Source of the DNA: Geosiphon pyriformis
Taxonomy: Eukaryota > Glomeromycota > Glomeromycetes > Archaeosporales > Geosiphonaceae
Length of the DNA: 64,000 nucleotides
NCBI GenBank assembly: GCA_016748015.1
Contig: JAAOMT010000082.1
Coordinates: 48,857-112,856 of the forward strand
Direction of reading: 5' to 3'
Shown here piece after piece: positions 12,773 to 25,590 of this stretch. The notes below the pieces were generated by a model, which made no database searches, was not told the DNA's origin, and saw only the letters and a list, made by a program, of their open reading frames with translations. Position numbers and translations under genes: made by a program. Positions within the stretch are counted from its first letter, which is position 1, and each line of letters starts with the position of its first letter.

Positions 12773-13720
12773 TTTGATGCTTTTTGTAAAGTATAATTCA
12801 ACAAAAAACTGTATTAATATTAACTATTTGGAAAAATAACAGACCAAAAAATTATAGAAAAAAATCATTTAAGATTTGCAAAATTCTTATTTTAAAATTA
12901 CCAAACTTATCTTTAATTGACAAATAATCATTGATTAACAAAATTAGTTTTCAACTTTTATGCCAATAAAAAAATTAAATCTTACTTAAGAAACTTAAAA
13001 GATCCAGAACTGCCTTCAAAAATTTCTATAGTAAATAACTTCAAAGCACTATGTTTTCACAAAATTATTTGTTTATTTTACTAATTATAAAGATAAATCA
13101 AAAAATTAAGAATTACATCTAGTAAAGATTTTTTATTATCTTTGCAGACAAAAAAAATTACAAACTTCAGCAAAAACACCAAGAAAAATACAACCACCTA
13201 CTTGAAAAAAACCAAAAGTCATTTTATGTATTCATTTATTATACTATTATATACCAGAAAGTATTATCTATATACTATTAAGATTCATATTATTATTAAT
13301 TATAAAAACACTCTTATTCAAAGTATTATTCTAAAATAATTAAGAGAAAACCAAATTATTAAGAACTTATAGCAATTTTTTTGAAGAATTTAAATTGTAA
13401 TTAACAATATTATTAAGACTTTAATTACTGCTATCTTAATCAAATTTCGAATCTATCAATTATTAAGAAAATACCAAATCAGAAAAAAAAGACAGTAATC
13501 AGGAAAATAATAATCAAAATTTGATCTTAGATAATTTGAAAGTACAAATTCTGATTGTTTAAGCTTCATAAAACCCAAACAATCTAAATTTGCTCCTATT
13601 ATTTATAAAAACCTATCTTCAGTTATTGTGATAAATCCATTAGTTGTATCAATTACTGTATAATAACAGTTTTAATTACAATTTTAACAACACTTACAAT
13701 AACAATTACTACTAGCACTA

Positions 13721-14059
13721 ATGGTCTATATACTAATTATAAAACTCAAAAAGTTTATCAACAAAAAAGACAATATCTAAATATGGTTGAATAATATAGT
13801 AAAAACCATTGCAGCCAACAGATGGGATAACATCAAAGCCTTTTAAGCAATTTTTTACTTCTTATAAGATGCTGCCAATTTATAATATCAAAATTTTGTA
13901 AATAAACTTCAAGATTTTGATGCATTTAAAACTGCATTTTTTTAGTATTTTAGCAATAACAATAACATTAATTATTTGTTAATTAGCTTTATTACCATCA
14001 AGCAAGATAATATTAAAACAGTTACTACTTACTTAAGATGCTTCTATAAAAATCTGTGC
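13721..14059 (+). pseudogene. Gypsy family B gag N-terminal fragment, array copy 1
   Basis: Reading from the ATG at 13721 with stops tolerated gives an N-terminal gag resembling the family A gag at 38537: IWLNNIVKTIAANRWDNIKA aligns with the family A WLDQVTKAGDANGWNAARM region, and FDAFKTAFF ... YFSNNNNINYL aligns with NAFKAAFLEQFTDNNTS. Stop codons stand where Gln is expected (TAA/TAG for CAA/CAG). Translation is cut after YLRCFYKNLC by the LTR start at 14060. The minus-strand fragment at 53588-53812 continues past this point with the same family, so the cut is a junction and not the natural gag end. Confidence 0.7.
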
Positions 14060-14922
14060 TGTTACTCATAAAAAAAAGTACAAGAAAGAAAGTAAAAAAA
14101 ACAGCCAGAAAAATAAATTAATAAAAGAATAGTATTTAATAAGTGAGCACAATATTACTAAATTATACTATACTGCTTAGCAATAAGCACATTGTTATAA
14201 AATTATAACACATTGCTTAAGAATATGTAAGATCTTATATAATAAGAATTATATATATATAGCAAAAGTATTAAAAGCAGAAAAATAAAAATTAATCCAA
14301 ACAAGTTAATTAGAATTCATTAATTATTTAATATCTCTTTTTTTAAAAAATAGTTTTCTACAACTTGAAAAAAAATCAAAACACATTTTAATAAAAATAT
14401 TAATTATTATTTAAATTCATGCTATTATCATTTGATTAAGAAATATTAATTAATTCTATACTCTTAACATTTTATGTTAATAAAATTTAATACTTAACCA
14501 TACTAAACTAATAGCTTTTGATTATAACTATTGACAAAATACTAATTCTTTATTTTTTTTCTTATTTTCTTTATTTTTTTTATTTTTTTTTGTTTCATTT
14601 CTTTGTTGTTTATTAATTAATTAAAGAAATTAAGTACTAAGTATTTGACATCAAAAATAGTTTAATAAAAGACTTAAAAATAAGAATAGAAATTTAAGAA
14701 TAGCTTACCAAAAAGGCATAACTGTCAAAATAAATTAGCCAGCATACTGAAAAAAAAAATTCATAAAAGAAACTATCAATTAAATCTCTATTTATTATAC
14801 AAAAAACTCAACTAAAACTTTTAAACTCTAAAATCTTCAAAAAATACCAACATTCTCAGCTATTGAGTTTTAAGTTACAGATTTGTTATTTGTTTTAATA
14901 TCTCAAATAATCACTTGTAATA
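14060..14922 (+). repeat. Gypsy family B LTR, array copy 2
   Basis: It starts TGTTACTCAT and ends near TTGTAATA (TGTAACA in the less decayed LTR at 27241), followed by TTTGGTGCTCTTTATAAAAT as the likely primer-binding site. A TATA-like run lies at about 14250-14261. Length is about 863 bp, close to the 869 bp of the LTR at 27241-28109. Confidence 0.75.
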
Positions 14923-15852
14923 TTTGGTGCTCTTTATAAAATATAATTTAACAGAGAATTGGCATTAACATCAATTATCTAGAAAAGTGGCAGACCAAAA
15001 AATCATAGGAGAAAATTATTTAGGATTTGTAAAATTCTTATTTCAATATTACCAAATTTACTTTAGACTAACAAGTAATTATTGGCTAACAAAATCAGTT
15101 TTTAACTTCTATGTTAATAAAAAAATTAAATTATATTTGAGAAATTAAGAAGATTTAGAAGCTGTCCTCAGAAATTTCTATAGTGAATTATTACAAAGCA
15201 CTACACTTCCACCAAACTATCTGTTTGTACCACTAATCACAAAAATTACATTTAGCAAAAATTTCTTATTACTTTTGCAGACAAAGAAAAATTACAAATT
15301 TTAGCAAAAACATCAAAAAAAATACAACTATTTACTTAGAAAAAACCAAGAGTTATTTTACTTATTCACTTATTATACTATTATACATTAGAAAGTACTA
15401 TCCATATATTATTAGAATTTACATCACTATTAATTGCAAAAATACTCTTATTTAAAGTACTATTCTAAAATAATCAAGAGAAAGCCAAATTATTAAAAAT
15501 CTATTACAATTTTTTTGAAAGATTTAAATTGTGATCAACAACACTATCAAGACTTTAATTACTGTCATCTCAACCAAATTTTGGATCTACCAGTTATTGA
15601 AAAAATACTAAATCAAAAAAAAGACAATAATTAGGAAAATAATAATCAAAACCTAATTTTAAATAACCTAAAAGTACAAACTTTGATTGTTTAAGCTTCA
15701 CAAAACCCAAACAATCTAAATTTGCTTCTATTATTTACCAAAACTTATCTTCAGTTATTGTGATAAATTCACTAGTTGTATCAATTATTGTATAACAACA
15801 GTTTTAATTACAATTTTAACAACACTTACAATAACAATTACTACTAGCACTA

Positions 15853-16191
15853 ATGGTCTATATACTAATTATAAAACTCAAAAAATTTATCAACAAAAAA
15901 GACAATATCTAAATATGGCTAAATAATGTAGTAAAAACCATTGCAGCCAACAGATAGGATAACATCAGAGCTTTTTAAGCAATTTTTTACTTCTTATAAA
16001 ATACTGCCAATTTATAATATCAAAATTTTGTAAATAAACTTCAAGATTTTGATGTATTTAAAACTACATTTTTTTAGTATTTTAGCAATAACAATAACAT
16101 TAATTATTTGTTAATTAGCTTTACTACTATTAAGCAAAATAATACTAAAACAATCACTATTTATTTAAGATATTTCTATAAAAATTTGCAC
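15853..16191 (+). pseudogene. Gypsy family B gag N-terminal fragment, array copy 2
   Basis: Nearly identical to the fragment at 13721-14059, including in-frame stops and the cut after the codons for FYKNL, immediately before the LTR at 16192. The shared breakpoint shows that the two units descend from one junction that was duplicated. Confidence 0.7.
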
Positions 16192-17042
16192 TGTTACTTA
16201 TAGAAAAGAGTACAAGAAAAAAAATAGAAAAAACAGCCAGAAAAATAAACCAATAGAAGAATAATATTTAGTAAATAAGCACAATATCAGTGAATTATGT
16301 CATACTGTTCAGCAATAAGCATATTGTCAAAAAAATTAAGGTATACTGCTCAAAAATATGTGAGATTTTATATAATAAGAATTATATATATATAGCAAAA
16401 GTATTAGAAGCAGAAAAGTAAAAATTAATTCAGACAAGTTAATTAAAACTTATTAATTATCCAATATTTTTTTCTTTAAAAAGTAGTTTTTTACAACTTA
16501 AAAAAAAATCAAACCACATCTTAATAAAAATATTAATTATTATCTGAATTTATGCTATTATTACTTAATTAAGAAATATTAATCAATTCTATACTATTAA
16601 TACTCTATATTAATAGAATCTAATACTTAACTACATTAAACCAATAACTCTTAATTATGATTATTGACAGAATATTAATTTTTTATTTTTTATTTTCTTT
16701 ATTTTTTTTTATTTTCTTTTGTTTTATTTTTTTGTTGTTTACTAATTAATTAAAAAAATTAAGTATTTAACATCAAGAATAGCCTAATAAAAAACTCAGA
16801 AATAAGAATAAAAATTTAAAAATAGCTTACCAAAAGAGCATAACTGCTAAAATAAACTGGCCAGCACATTAAAAAAAAATTCATGAAAAAAACTATCAAT
16901 TAAATTTCTGTTCATTATACAAAAAACTCAACTGAAACTTTTAGACACCAAAATTTTCAGAAAGTACCAATATTTTCAGCTATTAAGTCTCAAGTTACAG
17001 ATTTGTTATTTGTTTTAACACTTCAAATAATTATTTGTAATA
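16192..17042 (+). repeat. Gypsy family B LTR, array copy 3
   Basis: It starts TGTTACTTAT and ends before TTTGGTGCTATTTGTAAAAT. Homologous along its length to 14060-14922 with mostly C/T and A/G differences. The leader after it is cut at about 17285. Confidence 0.75.
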
Positions 17043-17285
17043 TTTGGTGCTATTTGTAAAATATAATCTAACAGAAAATAAACATTAATATCAATTATCT
17101 AAAAAAGTGGCAGACCAAAAAATCATAGAAGAAAATTATTTAAGATTTGTGAAATCTTTATTTCAATATTACCAAATTTATTTTGAACTAACAAATAACT
17201 ATTGGCTCACAAAATTAGTTTTTAATTTCTATGTCAATAAAAAAATTAAATCATACTTGAGAAATTAAGGAGATTCAAAAGCTGC

Positions 17286-17440
17286 TATTACTAAAAATTT
17301 TTGGTTTTTTTTACTGAATGTTGTTAATGTTTATTTGCTGTGAATTCATGTTCTTAGGAAATATTTAAACCTCTGATAACTAAATTTATCTTTAAATTAT
17401 TTTTTATAATTTGAACTGCTGAAAAATACTGTTTTTAAAA
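17286..17440 (-). repeat. relic of the Gypsy family A LTR 3' end
   Basis: tattactaaaaatttttgg ... tatttgctgtgaattcatg ... taatttgaactgctg aligns with the left end of the family A LTR at 30440-30580 (tgttaccggaggtttttgg ... tatttgctgtgaattcacg ... taatttgaacttgctg). It begins exactly at the equivalent of the LTR terminus, so it is probably an insertion into the third array unit. Similarity fades after about 150 bases. Confidence 0.65.
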
Positions 17441-17845
17441 CACTTTTAAAATCAAATTAGTCAATTTTTTTGGATTATATAGCTTATAATTAAATTTTTT
17501 TATTGTTATTTTGAATTTAAGAAAATTTTAATGCTGTTTTTAATAAAATTAATATTTAAAAAAACTAGATTTGGTTAAAAATACAAAATATGTAAATTTA
17601 ATAAATAGACAAAATTAACAAAAATTACTAAATTACCAAATTTACATATGTAATTTAAAAAATATTAAATATTAAGAATAGCTTTATAATATTAACATAA
17701 TTTCAAACACAAAACAAATTATATTAATAATTTATTTTAATATTTATAATATTTGTACATTATTAAAATTATGTAATAAATAATATATAATATTTAATAA
17801 TAATATATTATATTGTTAATTAATAATTTAAAAATAATTGGGATA
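17441..17845. other. AT-rich spacer
   Basis: No recognisable feature between the LTR relic and LINE C. Confidence 0.55.
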
Positions 17846-18549
17846 TTACCACTAAGGTATGGCATTCTAATTCACATATGCTTGCTGGTTTTACTAGTCG
17901 GAGGTTTTTCTGTCTTCACACATACTTGATGAAAGCTGTGCATCGATGGCTTCTTGTAACAGTTAGAAAATAGTTATATAATAGATTTTACCCTGGTGTG
18001 CTTTGTTTACTGTGTCATGAAGTAGAATTATCAGATCATGTTTTCACGTGTTCTTATGATGTGGAGATTTATAGAGAAGTTTTGGCTGTGGCATCTGCGG
18101 ATTGGCTTTCCATGGTTGGTCTTTGTGGCTCATTGTCTTCTGCTGTTTTGCGATTTCTTGGTTGGTGTTCTGTGGATATTAAATTATATTCAGTTTTGTG
18201 TAAAGGGTTTGTGTTGAGGGAATAATGTGCTGAAGCTGTGGGAATTTTTGATAGTAAAAAGGAGACTGTCAGTGCTGTGGTAGGCTTTGTTGAGCATTTA
18301 GTTGAGCTGCATTATTCTAAGGCCTGGTTGGTGAGGTTGGTGTTTAGAGTGAGAATAGAGAAAGCTGGTTTGGTTGGAGATGATAGTTTGTTTTCAGGTT
18401 TGTTTCGCTGCTTGGGTTTTTTGTTGTCCAATAAGATGGTAAGAATGCTCAGTGTTGCTGGCTTTTTTGCTGTTAGTTTTGGCTGTTGCAGGTCTTGTCT
18501 CTTTTTCTCTGGTTTGGATGGTAGTCCGTGTATTAGTATTGGTGTGTAG
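17846..18549 (+). pseudogene. LINE C ORF2 C-terminal fragment with zinc finger
   Basis: The fragment starts inside the region after RNase H (WHSNSHMLAGFTSRR), continues through a zf-RVT-like finger CLLCHEVELSDHVFTC with all four ligands (C-x2-C-x8-H-x3-C) at about 18003-18050, and ends with the conserved C-terminus SCLFFSGLDGSPCISIGV and TAG at 18547. Two stop codons, a TAG at about 17970 and a TAA at 18223, interrupt it. Endonuclease, RT and RNase H are absent because of the 5' truncation. Confidence 0.75.
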
Positions 18550-18680
18550 TATTGTCTTGTCTGGCCTGAATGACTAATTACATGTAAAAAATGTGAGCTG
18601 TATTTAGTTTGAGCCTCTTAGTTTGGTTCTATGTATTAGATAGCAGTTGGACTTCATTCATTAAAAGCATAATAAAAAAA
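17846..18680 (+). mobile_element. LINE C, 5'-truncated copy
   Basis: Only the last 700 coding bases and the 3' UTR of a LINE are present, a typical product of incomplete reverse transcription. Base composition is noticeably richer in G and C than the flanks, so it is a comparatively young insertion. The 3' end has the LINE tail (gactaattacatg, then gttggacttcattcattaaa) followed by an A-rich run. Confidence 0.8.
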
Positions 18681-18883
18681 ATAAATAATAATTTATTATT
18701 TAAAATAAATAAATTCATTAATATTAAAGCTTTTTTATGTAAAATTTTTATTTTATTTTATTTTATTTTAACAAGTGAGGTCCAAACACTACCTAGTGCT
18801 ATACATTAAAGAAATAATCTAAACTAGGCATAAATTATGCACTTTCTATACGTAATCAGCCACTTGGGCCAATCAGAACAATA

Positions 18884-21800
18884 TTATGCAACTATATGAA
18901 CTGAAACCAAGTCACATATACTTGAGAAAAATAAACAAAATTTGCAGAACTCAAAACAAACTCCAAAAGCTTCAGTAATGCCAAGCAATTTGATCACACC
19001 AGTAGAAAACCCCAATATCAAACCAGAAATTGACACAAAAACCAAATCATTCAATAGAATCAATCTAGCCTTCTCTATATAGACACAATGTTTAACACGT
19101 ATTATTCAAATATCATTCCTAAAGATGAGACCAAGAGAGTGCACAAATTTAATAACCTCTAAACTGACAACCTTGGGATTATAAAAGATGGAAATGGCTT
19201 TGTGAAACCAATTATCAAAAACAAAATCTTTATATAAAGTCATGGATATGGAGAAATCAGAAACACAAGATGACAATAGCTGCAACACACTTGAAGAGAA
19301 GTGAGAGAAACCAGAAAGAGCCTTCCATGAAGCCATATGGGAATTTAATATTTGATGTTTAGTAGAATTGTTGACCTCACAAAAAAACACATGATTTAAC
19401 ATCTTTATATTACCACAATACAAACACAACACACTAGAATAATATTTATCATAAAAACATTTCTAAATGGCAACAGACAGCCAATAATGTAAGGCTTTCA
19501 TAAAATAAGTATGTGCACTAGCTGATGATCTGCTAGTAAAACCAGCAGTTATGTGCAAATCAGGATGCCACACCAGCAATGAACAGAGCCAATTGACTTT
19601 ATAAAGCAAGTTATCTGTTAAAAACTTGGAACCAGAACCAACTTCTCAGCATACATAACAAATAAAATGATAAATATTACATATAAAATGTTTATAATTG
19701 CCAGAAACAACACCATTATTAGCCATTATAAAGCATTTATCCAAGCAAAGAAGAAGATTCCAACCAAGAAAGAGGTGGTACCAACAATCATATTAGCATG
19801 CTCATTCTCTGAAATGCCAGAGTAACCTTTTACTTTGTGCCAATTAACTCTTAAATTCTTACTATAAATGACATTAACAATATGCTAATGCTCAATCTAA
19901 TACTGATTGCAAAAGTCAGAATACACCAGACCTAATTCTAACTTACAAGCATCCAGAGCAAATTGACTATCTGAAAACAAATGAACAGAGCTAAATAAAA
20001 GAATACACTTCAGGACCAGTGCAATAGCCTGTAATTCTACTATAGTTGATAACATCATACCCAATATATTAATGCCCAAACCCAAATTAATGTTCTTAAA
20101 AAAAGTGGCAGCACCAGCTTTATAGCCAACTGTGTCCAAATTCTTTAAAGACCTATCCATATATACAGATAAACTACCAGAACCAATCTGAAAGAAATAG
20201 TCACAAACAAATACAAAATTACCAGAGTTAAGAATGTTTAAAAGACCAACTCCACTCAAAACCAAAGGATGAGTAGAAAAGAAAGCCATACCATTGAAAA
20301 ATGTTACAGAAATTTTGAACCACTTGGGAACAGAGCCAAAGAAATCCAGTCTCTTCGACCACCTGAAAATACACCAATCAAAGACAGCATCATAACTATT
20401 ACAAAGTTAATTCACAAAAACTATGCCATATTAATAGAGAAAAAAAAAAAACTTGAGAAATCTTGACTTACCCAAAACAGCAGACATGGAAATCCCACTA
20501 TAACACTAAAAAGAACTGGTCAAAAAGCTGCCCAGAGACAAATTGCAATCAAGAAGAATATGAATCATGTCTGCCAGAAAGTTATTAGAAGCATTGACAC
20601 AAATATGGACAGGATAACCCAATAAATGAACAAAGCACTAATACAGAACTTGTAAATCATAAGACCTGTAAAAAAACAAGTGACCCAAAACACCATCAGA
20701 GTTTACAAAACTAATAAGAAAAGCAATTTTACTCTTAGACTGAACTTGTAAAAAAGATTTCAGATCATAAAAGAAAAAGTGATAAATTGTATCACTAAGA
20801 AAATTGAGTGGTAAACCAGATTTAAGTTTCAAGTTCTTATGAATTAGAGCATCTTACTTGTTGCACATATTAATAGAAACAAAGCTAAACTGCATCCTAT
20901 AGCTAACTATAGAATAGAGAACTGCTAACACCAAATACAAGAGCTGCTTATCTAAGATAACCTTTCTCAAAACCAGATTGGTAAAAAAATGAATGTCTGA
21001 ATTGCCTTAGCCAAACTAGACTTCAAGAGACCCTCAATTAAAAAAATATATCCAAATACTAATAAGATTTACCCTTTTTGGCAATAGAGATTGGTGAGCT
21101 ATTAATAGAAAAAGAAGAATTGTTGACCCTGCTATTGATGGAAATAGCTACTGTTTTGTTATTATTAATTGAAATGTCATTGATCTGAAAAAATTCACCA
21201 GCAATATTGAGAATATGTTGGGTAGCACTCTAACTGCTACCAACCTAAATTATATCATTGACAAAAACACCAGCAGCAAAAAAGAATGAAAGTTCAGTCT
21301 GAGATTCAACATGATCACTTTTGAAAATAAAATAAGAATTCAATCTATACTTATACATACTTTCTTGGCACTTGACTTTACACAATAAAGGATCATAAAA
21401 TATGTGTCACAAAAGAGGAGAAAATACCTCTTTCTGGTTCAAACTATTATGCATATGATAACCACCCATCAAACCAAAATCTGTCATAACTCAGTTGGTG
21501 CAATTTCTATAAATACTACTGAAAAATCAAATGAACTTGCTGCACATTTTAATCTTAACCAAACTCTTTTCAAGATGCTTTCAGCCAACTGAATTGTATG
21601 CTTTTTGCATGTCTTGTAAAACTAATCAAAGCTTCTAATCTTTTTTCAAAGCATTCTCAATAACTGAACCAATTGTGAAAATGGAAGACTAAGTTATTAT
21701 ATCCTTCAAAACCAAAAAATTGTCCTTACAAAAAATGTCAAAAATACTGCAAGCCAAAGAAATCCTGTCAGAAAAAATCTTGGAAAAAATCTTACAAGCC

Positions 21801-23560
21801 ATTTCAATTAAAATAATAGAACAGATATTTGTCAGAACACTTTTCCACTCATATGGTTTGAAAATCATCAAAACCCAAGCCTTCTTCTAAGAGCTGAGCA
21901 CCAATTTACCAGACAAACAAAAATTCAAAAGTGCCAAAAGCATATTCAAAACTGTCTTATTACAATGCTTCCAAAACTCATTTAATACACCTGAGAAACC
22001 AGCAGCTTTGTCATTAGGCAGATTAGAAACCACTCTAAACAATTCATCAAATTCAAACAAACACATAACACCAGAAAAGAGTTTATCAAAAACATACTCC
22101 AAAAGTTGATATTGATAATGCCAGTTACCAGAAATATTATCTACCACTCTATACTTTTCAGTCTAACTCTCCATGATCACATCTATCTTAAACTTAACCA
22201 AATCAGATTGCAGAATCAGTTCATCATTAACTATCAAATGATTAAGTACCACTTTGTGAAACAAATATTCTAGCACACTTCTAATCATATAATCTTTATT
22301 AACTTCAAAGCTTTCTATTTTCTTATTAATATTAGATCTGATGTTTGCCTCTTTAGCCCTCAGAGATTCAGCAAGCTTGGCAGCACAGTAAGATTTTTTA
22401 GCACTCAAGAGAGCAGAATAGATATGATTAGAGCCAATATCAGAGTTCACTACATTCTAAATAACTAAAGCCTTAATATTGTTTAAAGAAATCCAGCATT
22501 TCATAAAAGAATCAAAATTCACAACACTTTCCTCATGCGAGGCCTTAACAATTCTAAAAACCAAAAGTACCAATTTGTGAAATCTCAAAGATTTCTTGGT
22601 GAAGACATCATCAAAGTTCTTGAACCATTTCTTCTTAAACATCTTATTAGCCAAGAGAACCATTATTTTGCGAACAATATCTCACATTACATTTAAATCT
22701 GAAAACCTTGTGAAGATGGCAAACTCATCTAAAAACATTGCTGCATTGGCCAATATAGCATCCTTAAAACCATTCTATTTAGTCTTATTGGCATCCTTAA
22801 AATTGAACTTTCATCAATTGCTATTTGCTTGCTTGCAAAGAAAGTTTAGCTGTGTATCCAAAAATTCTCTCAAACCCACAAACACAGAAATGGATCAGTG
22901 ATCTGTATCAAAATGCTTGCTGACTTTTGAAACATCATGATACACTATTACATTAATCAGATTTAGAGAAACAAACACATAATTAATTATTTCATGATGC
23001 CTCTAAAATTTGCCCAAGTAGGCTCTTTTACAATTGGGCTGCTGACCAAGAAATTAATTAGTTCCAAATCAAGGCATTTTTTAAAACTTGCACACTTATG
23101 GGAACTATTCTCATTAAAATCACCACTGAAAATAACAAAAAAAATTCATTGACAGCCTTTGCAATAAGAAAATTGATATTATCAGCCTAAGAAAACTGAA
23201 CTGCCAAAGAAGTACCAACATAAAGCCCTAAAATCAACACTGAAAGTTTATTCTTAAAAAGCAACTTGATAGACAGAAGCCAACCAGGCACCTCTAAAAC
23301 CTTGCACACATGTTTTGTCAAAGAAAAGTTTATGATAACCACAATATTAGCACCTAGATAACCAGATTCCAAACCAGAGATAAACATTCACACACTACCA
23401 AATTTGTTGACAATCCAGAGGCAAACTTTTTTTTTAACTTTGATTCCATAAAAATAGAAACTAAATTGTCTTTGTCTCTATGCTAACAAATGATATCATT
23501 TTGTTTTGCAGAATTGTTCATTTTTCTAATATTACAAGTAGCAATTTTTCAAACCAAACC
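18884..23560 (-). pseudogene. LINE D ORF2 remnant
   Basis: Recognisable pieces, 3' to 5': C-terminal domain and zinc finger CLYCGNIKMLNHVFFC (about 19385-19432); RNase H (19897-20289) with VYMDRSL, IVELQAIAL and LFSDSQFAL; RT with VNDII in place of VDDTI near 21260, so a catalytic Asp has become Asn; RT block LPNDKAAGFSGVLNEFWK near 22000; endonuclease with GDFNEN near 23120 and an intact TDH near 22910. Segments lie in all three frames, so several indels have accumulated. The start of the endonuclease near 23520 (NNSAKQNDII) follows ORF1 closely. Non-functional. Confidence 0.78.
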
Positions 23561-23562
23561 AC

Positions 23563-25409
23563 TCATTGAGAAGAAAAAAACATTCGAAAACTTGAGCCAA
23601 CACACAACTGATCCAACTTCACCAAAACTGAACCAATTGAGACTTCCAGAGCCACCAACTTGGATTCCAAACAGCCCATCTTAGTTGTCAAAATTTTTAA
23701 GCTACTGAGACCCAGAGCCAAAACAACAAAGGGAGGTGTAGGCACTACTACAAAACTATTCAAAACCATATCTGAGTTCAAATCCAAGTCAATATTTATT
23801 AGGACAACTGAATGACCAGAAAAAGGAGGGAGGGCCAAAGGCACCAATTTCATGCCACTGATTTTGCACACAATACCAGAAACTTGATCACTCAAGAGCT
23901 CTAAGAAATGTTCCAAAGAGGCCAAACAAGCACTCAAAAATGAATTGTTGATCAAAACAAAAAGAGAATTACCACTCAAATCCAAGGCACCAGAAAGAAA
24001 AAAACCAGAATCAGAATCATAACCAAATTAAAGACCTCCAGAAAAAGATGCAAAAGAAACTATCTAAACCCAAGACTTGCCATCAAAAGCAGCAGAACAA
24101 AAAATAGAAACATTTTTTTTGGCATATAACCTGGTTAACTGAAGACCACTTACATCAGAAGTATTTCTTTTAAAGCTTTTTTTAGAAGGAGCAGACACCA
24201 GAATGTCAAAAGCATCACATTCCAAGACTGAGAGTTCGAACTTCCCATACTTTTTACACTAAACCAAGTTTAATTTGGCCCAAAAAAGTCTTATACCACT
24301 AAAAATTGGCTCAGTGCAAAATGTAGATTCAAGCTCATTTTCAGATTCAAAACCAATAACAGTGCAGTGAATCTAATTGCCAGTTTTCAGTGAACAATTA
24401 ATTACACAAATTTTCTTATCAGTCCCTTTTAAAAAAATACTAAGATTGTACACAGTTGTTCCTATTAACAAAGTAAACAAAAGCACCCTAAAGCAATCTC
24501 TAGACATTCAAGTATTCTGATCTCTTATGACTATAGCTACACACACTGAGTTCTTCTCAATAAGGAATGATCATCTTGATGCCAGTTGCTTTGCCTGTTC
24601 CAATTCGGCAAATTCTACCACAGTCTTCTGTTACATTCCAATTAACTAAATCTTGATCAACTTAATTTCCCTAAATACAGATACTGTAGCAATGATTATT
24701 TTCTTTGGTGTATTTATAAGAATTTTTTTAATTACTACAGCCCAATCTGAATGAATTTTTTGTTTTTTAAGATTATTGTTTATGGTAATCTCTTTCTTTC
24801 TGGCCAATGATATAGTCTTTTCCATGTTTTTCTCTGAGATAAATGTAGATCTGATGATCTCTTCAAAATTTAAGGAGATAGTGGTCCCCCCAGAACCATT
24901 GATTGTTGAAAAAATTTTTCTGATGAATTAAGTTTTTACCATTACCAATTTTCTTTTCACAGCCGAGAAATTAATGTCCAAAGCAAATAACTTTTTAACT
25001 GAGACCTTTATCTGAATCTTGACAATTTTGGGGTCAAACCACTTTTATCTAGAGAAATTGAGAGATGAGAAGAAAGAGAGACTTCTTCATTATCATTTAT
25101 GTCAAAGTTGAAAGAACTAAGTGAAGAACCAAAAACAGCACTAGTATTGACACACTTTGTTTTAAAAGTGTTGACAGCCAAATCCAAGAGAGACTCAACA
25201 TTAATGCCAGTTATATTAGCATCTTTTTCATTATCAGACAGATTATCCACATCAAAAAACATATTATTACTAAGCTCAGACTTGTTTAGAGAGATATTTT
25301 TTTTATTATCTGAGTGTTTGACATTTTTAAGCACAATTTTTTTTTTTTATAAGAAGAAGCCACTTACTAGACCATGAAAAACACCCTTTAATGTCTTCTT
25401 TTTAGACAT
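23563..25409 (-). pseudogene. LINE D ORF1 remnant
   Basis: The N-terminus begins near 25409 (MSKKKTLKG; it may start further upstream, as in copy F). It includes KHSDNKKNISLNKSELSNNM, a signature shared with copy F (KHSDNEKKFFLVKSG). An acidic Ser-rich stretch follows, then RRM-like segments (decayed, about 24850-24480), a zinc-knuckle region near 24230-24280 in which the expected His and a Cys are lost, and a C-terminal helix GCLESKLVALEVSIGSVL near 23660. Several frameshifts and stops. Confidence 0.7.
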
Positions 25410-25590
25410 GTTGTCACTAAAAGCAGTCTTCAAATCCACGAAAAAAGAGTTATTAGAAAGAAAAATTGTAAGATACTAACAAGAAAAAAAATAAAAAACT
25501 TCTTTTTAGAAAAGCACTTTTTAAGAATTTGTAGATGTAAGAAAAAAAGAAGTTTTCTTATTAGTTATAATATGTAAAATTGTATTTATT

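Larger units (their letters stand above)
12340..17285 (+). mobile_element. tandem array of Gypsy family B LTR plus 5' gag units
   Basis: Three head-to-tail copies of a unit of about 2.13 kb. Landmarks repeat at fixed spacing: cttaatcacactaaacc at about 12360, its homologue at about 14494 and again at about 16627; the putative gag start at 13721 and 15853; the LTR start tgttactcat at 14060 and tgttacttat at 16192. Each unit is LTR, primer-binding-like TTTGGTGC, 5' leader and the first part of gag, and the gag is then cut at the same codon and joined directly to the next LTR. The first copy begins inside its LTR and the third is cut within the leader at about 17285. The LTR matches the minus-strand 3' LTR at 27241-28109. 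Confidence 0.8.
18765..25590 (-). mobile_element. LINE D, full-length decayed copy
   Basis: Minus-strand LINE with tail (aagtgaggtccaaacactacctagtgc ... cagccacttgggcc) at 18772-18883, ORF2 (18884 to about 23560), ORF1 (23563 to 25409) and an A-rich 5' leader reaching about 25590. The 5' leader (aagaatttgtagatgtaagaaaaaaag) matches those of copy F (about 41700) and of the relic near 53300, which fixes the 5' end of this subfamily. It is more decayed than A, G or H, with several frameshifts and many stops. Confidence 0.82.

Noticed and set aside
13142-13339. Small Lys/Ile/Tyr-rich plus-strand ORF in the array
   Set aside because: It lies in the decayed 5' leader of Gypsy B and is not preserved in the second unit.
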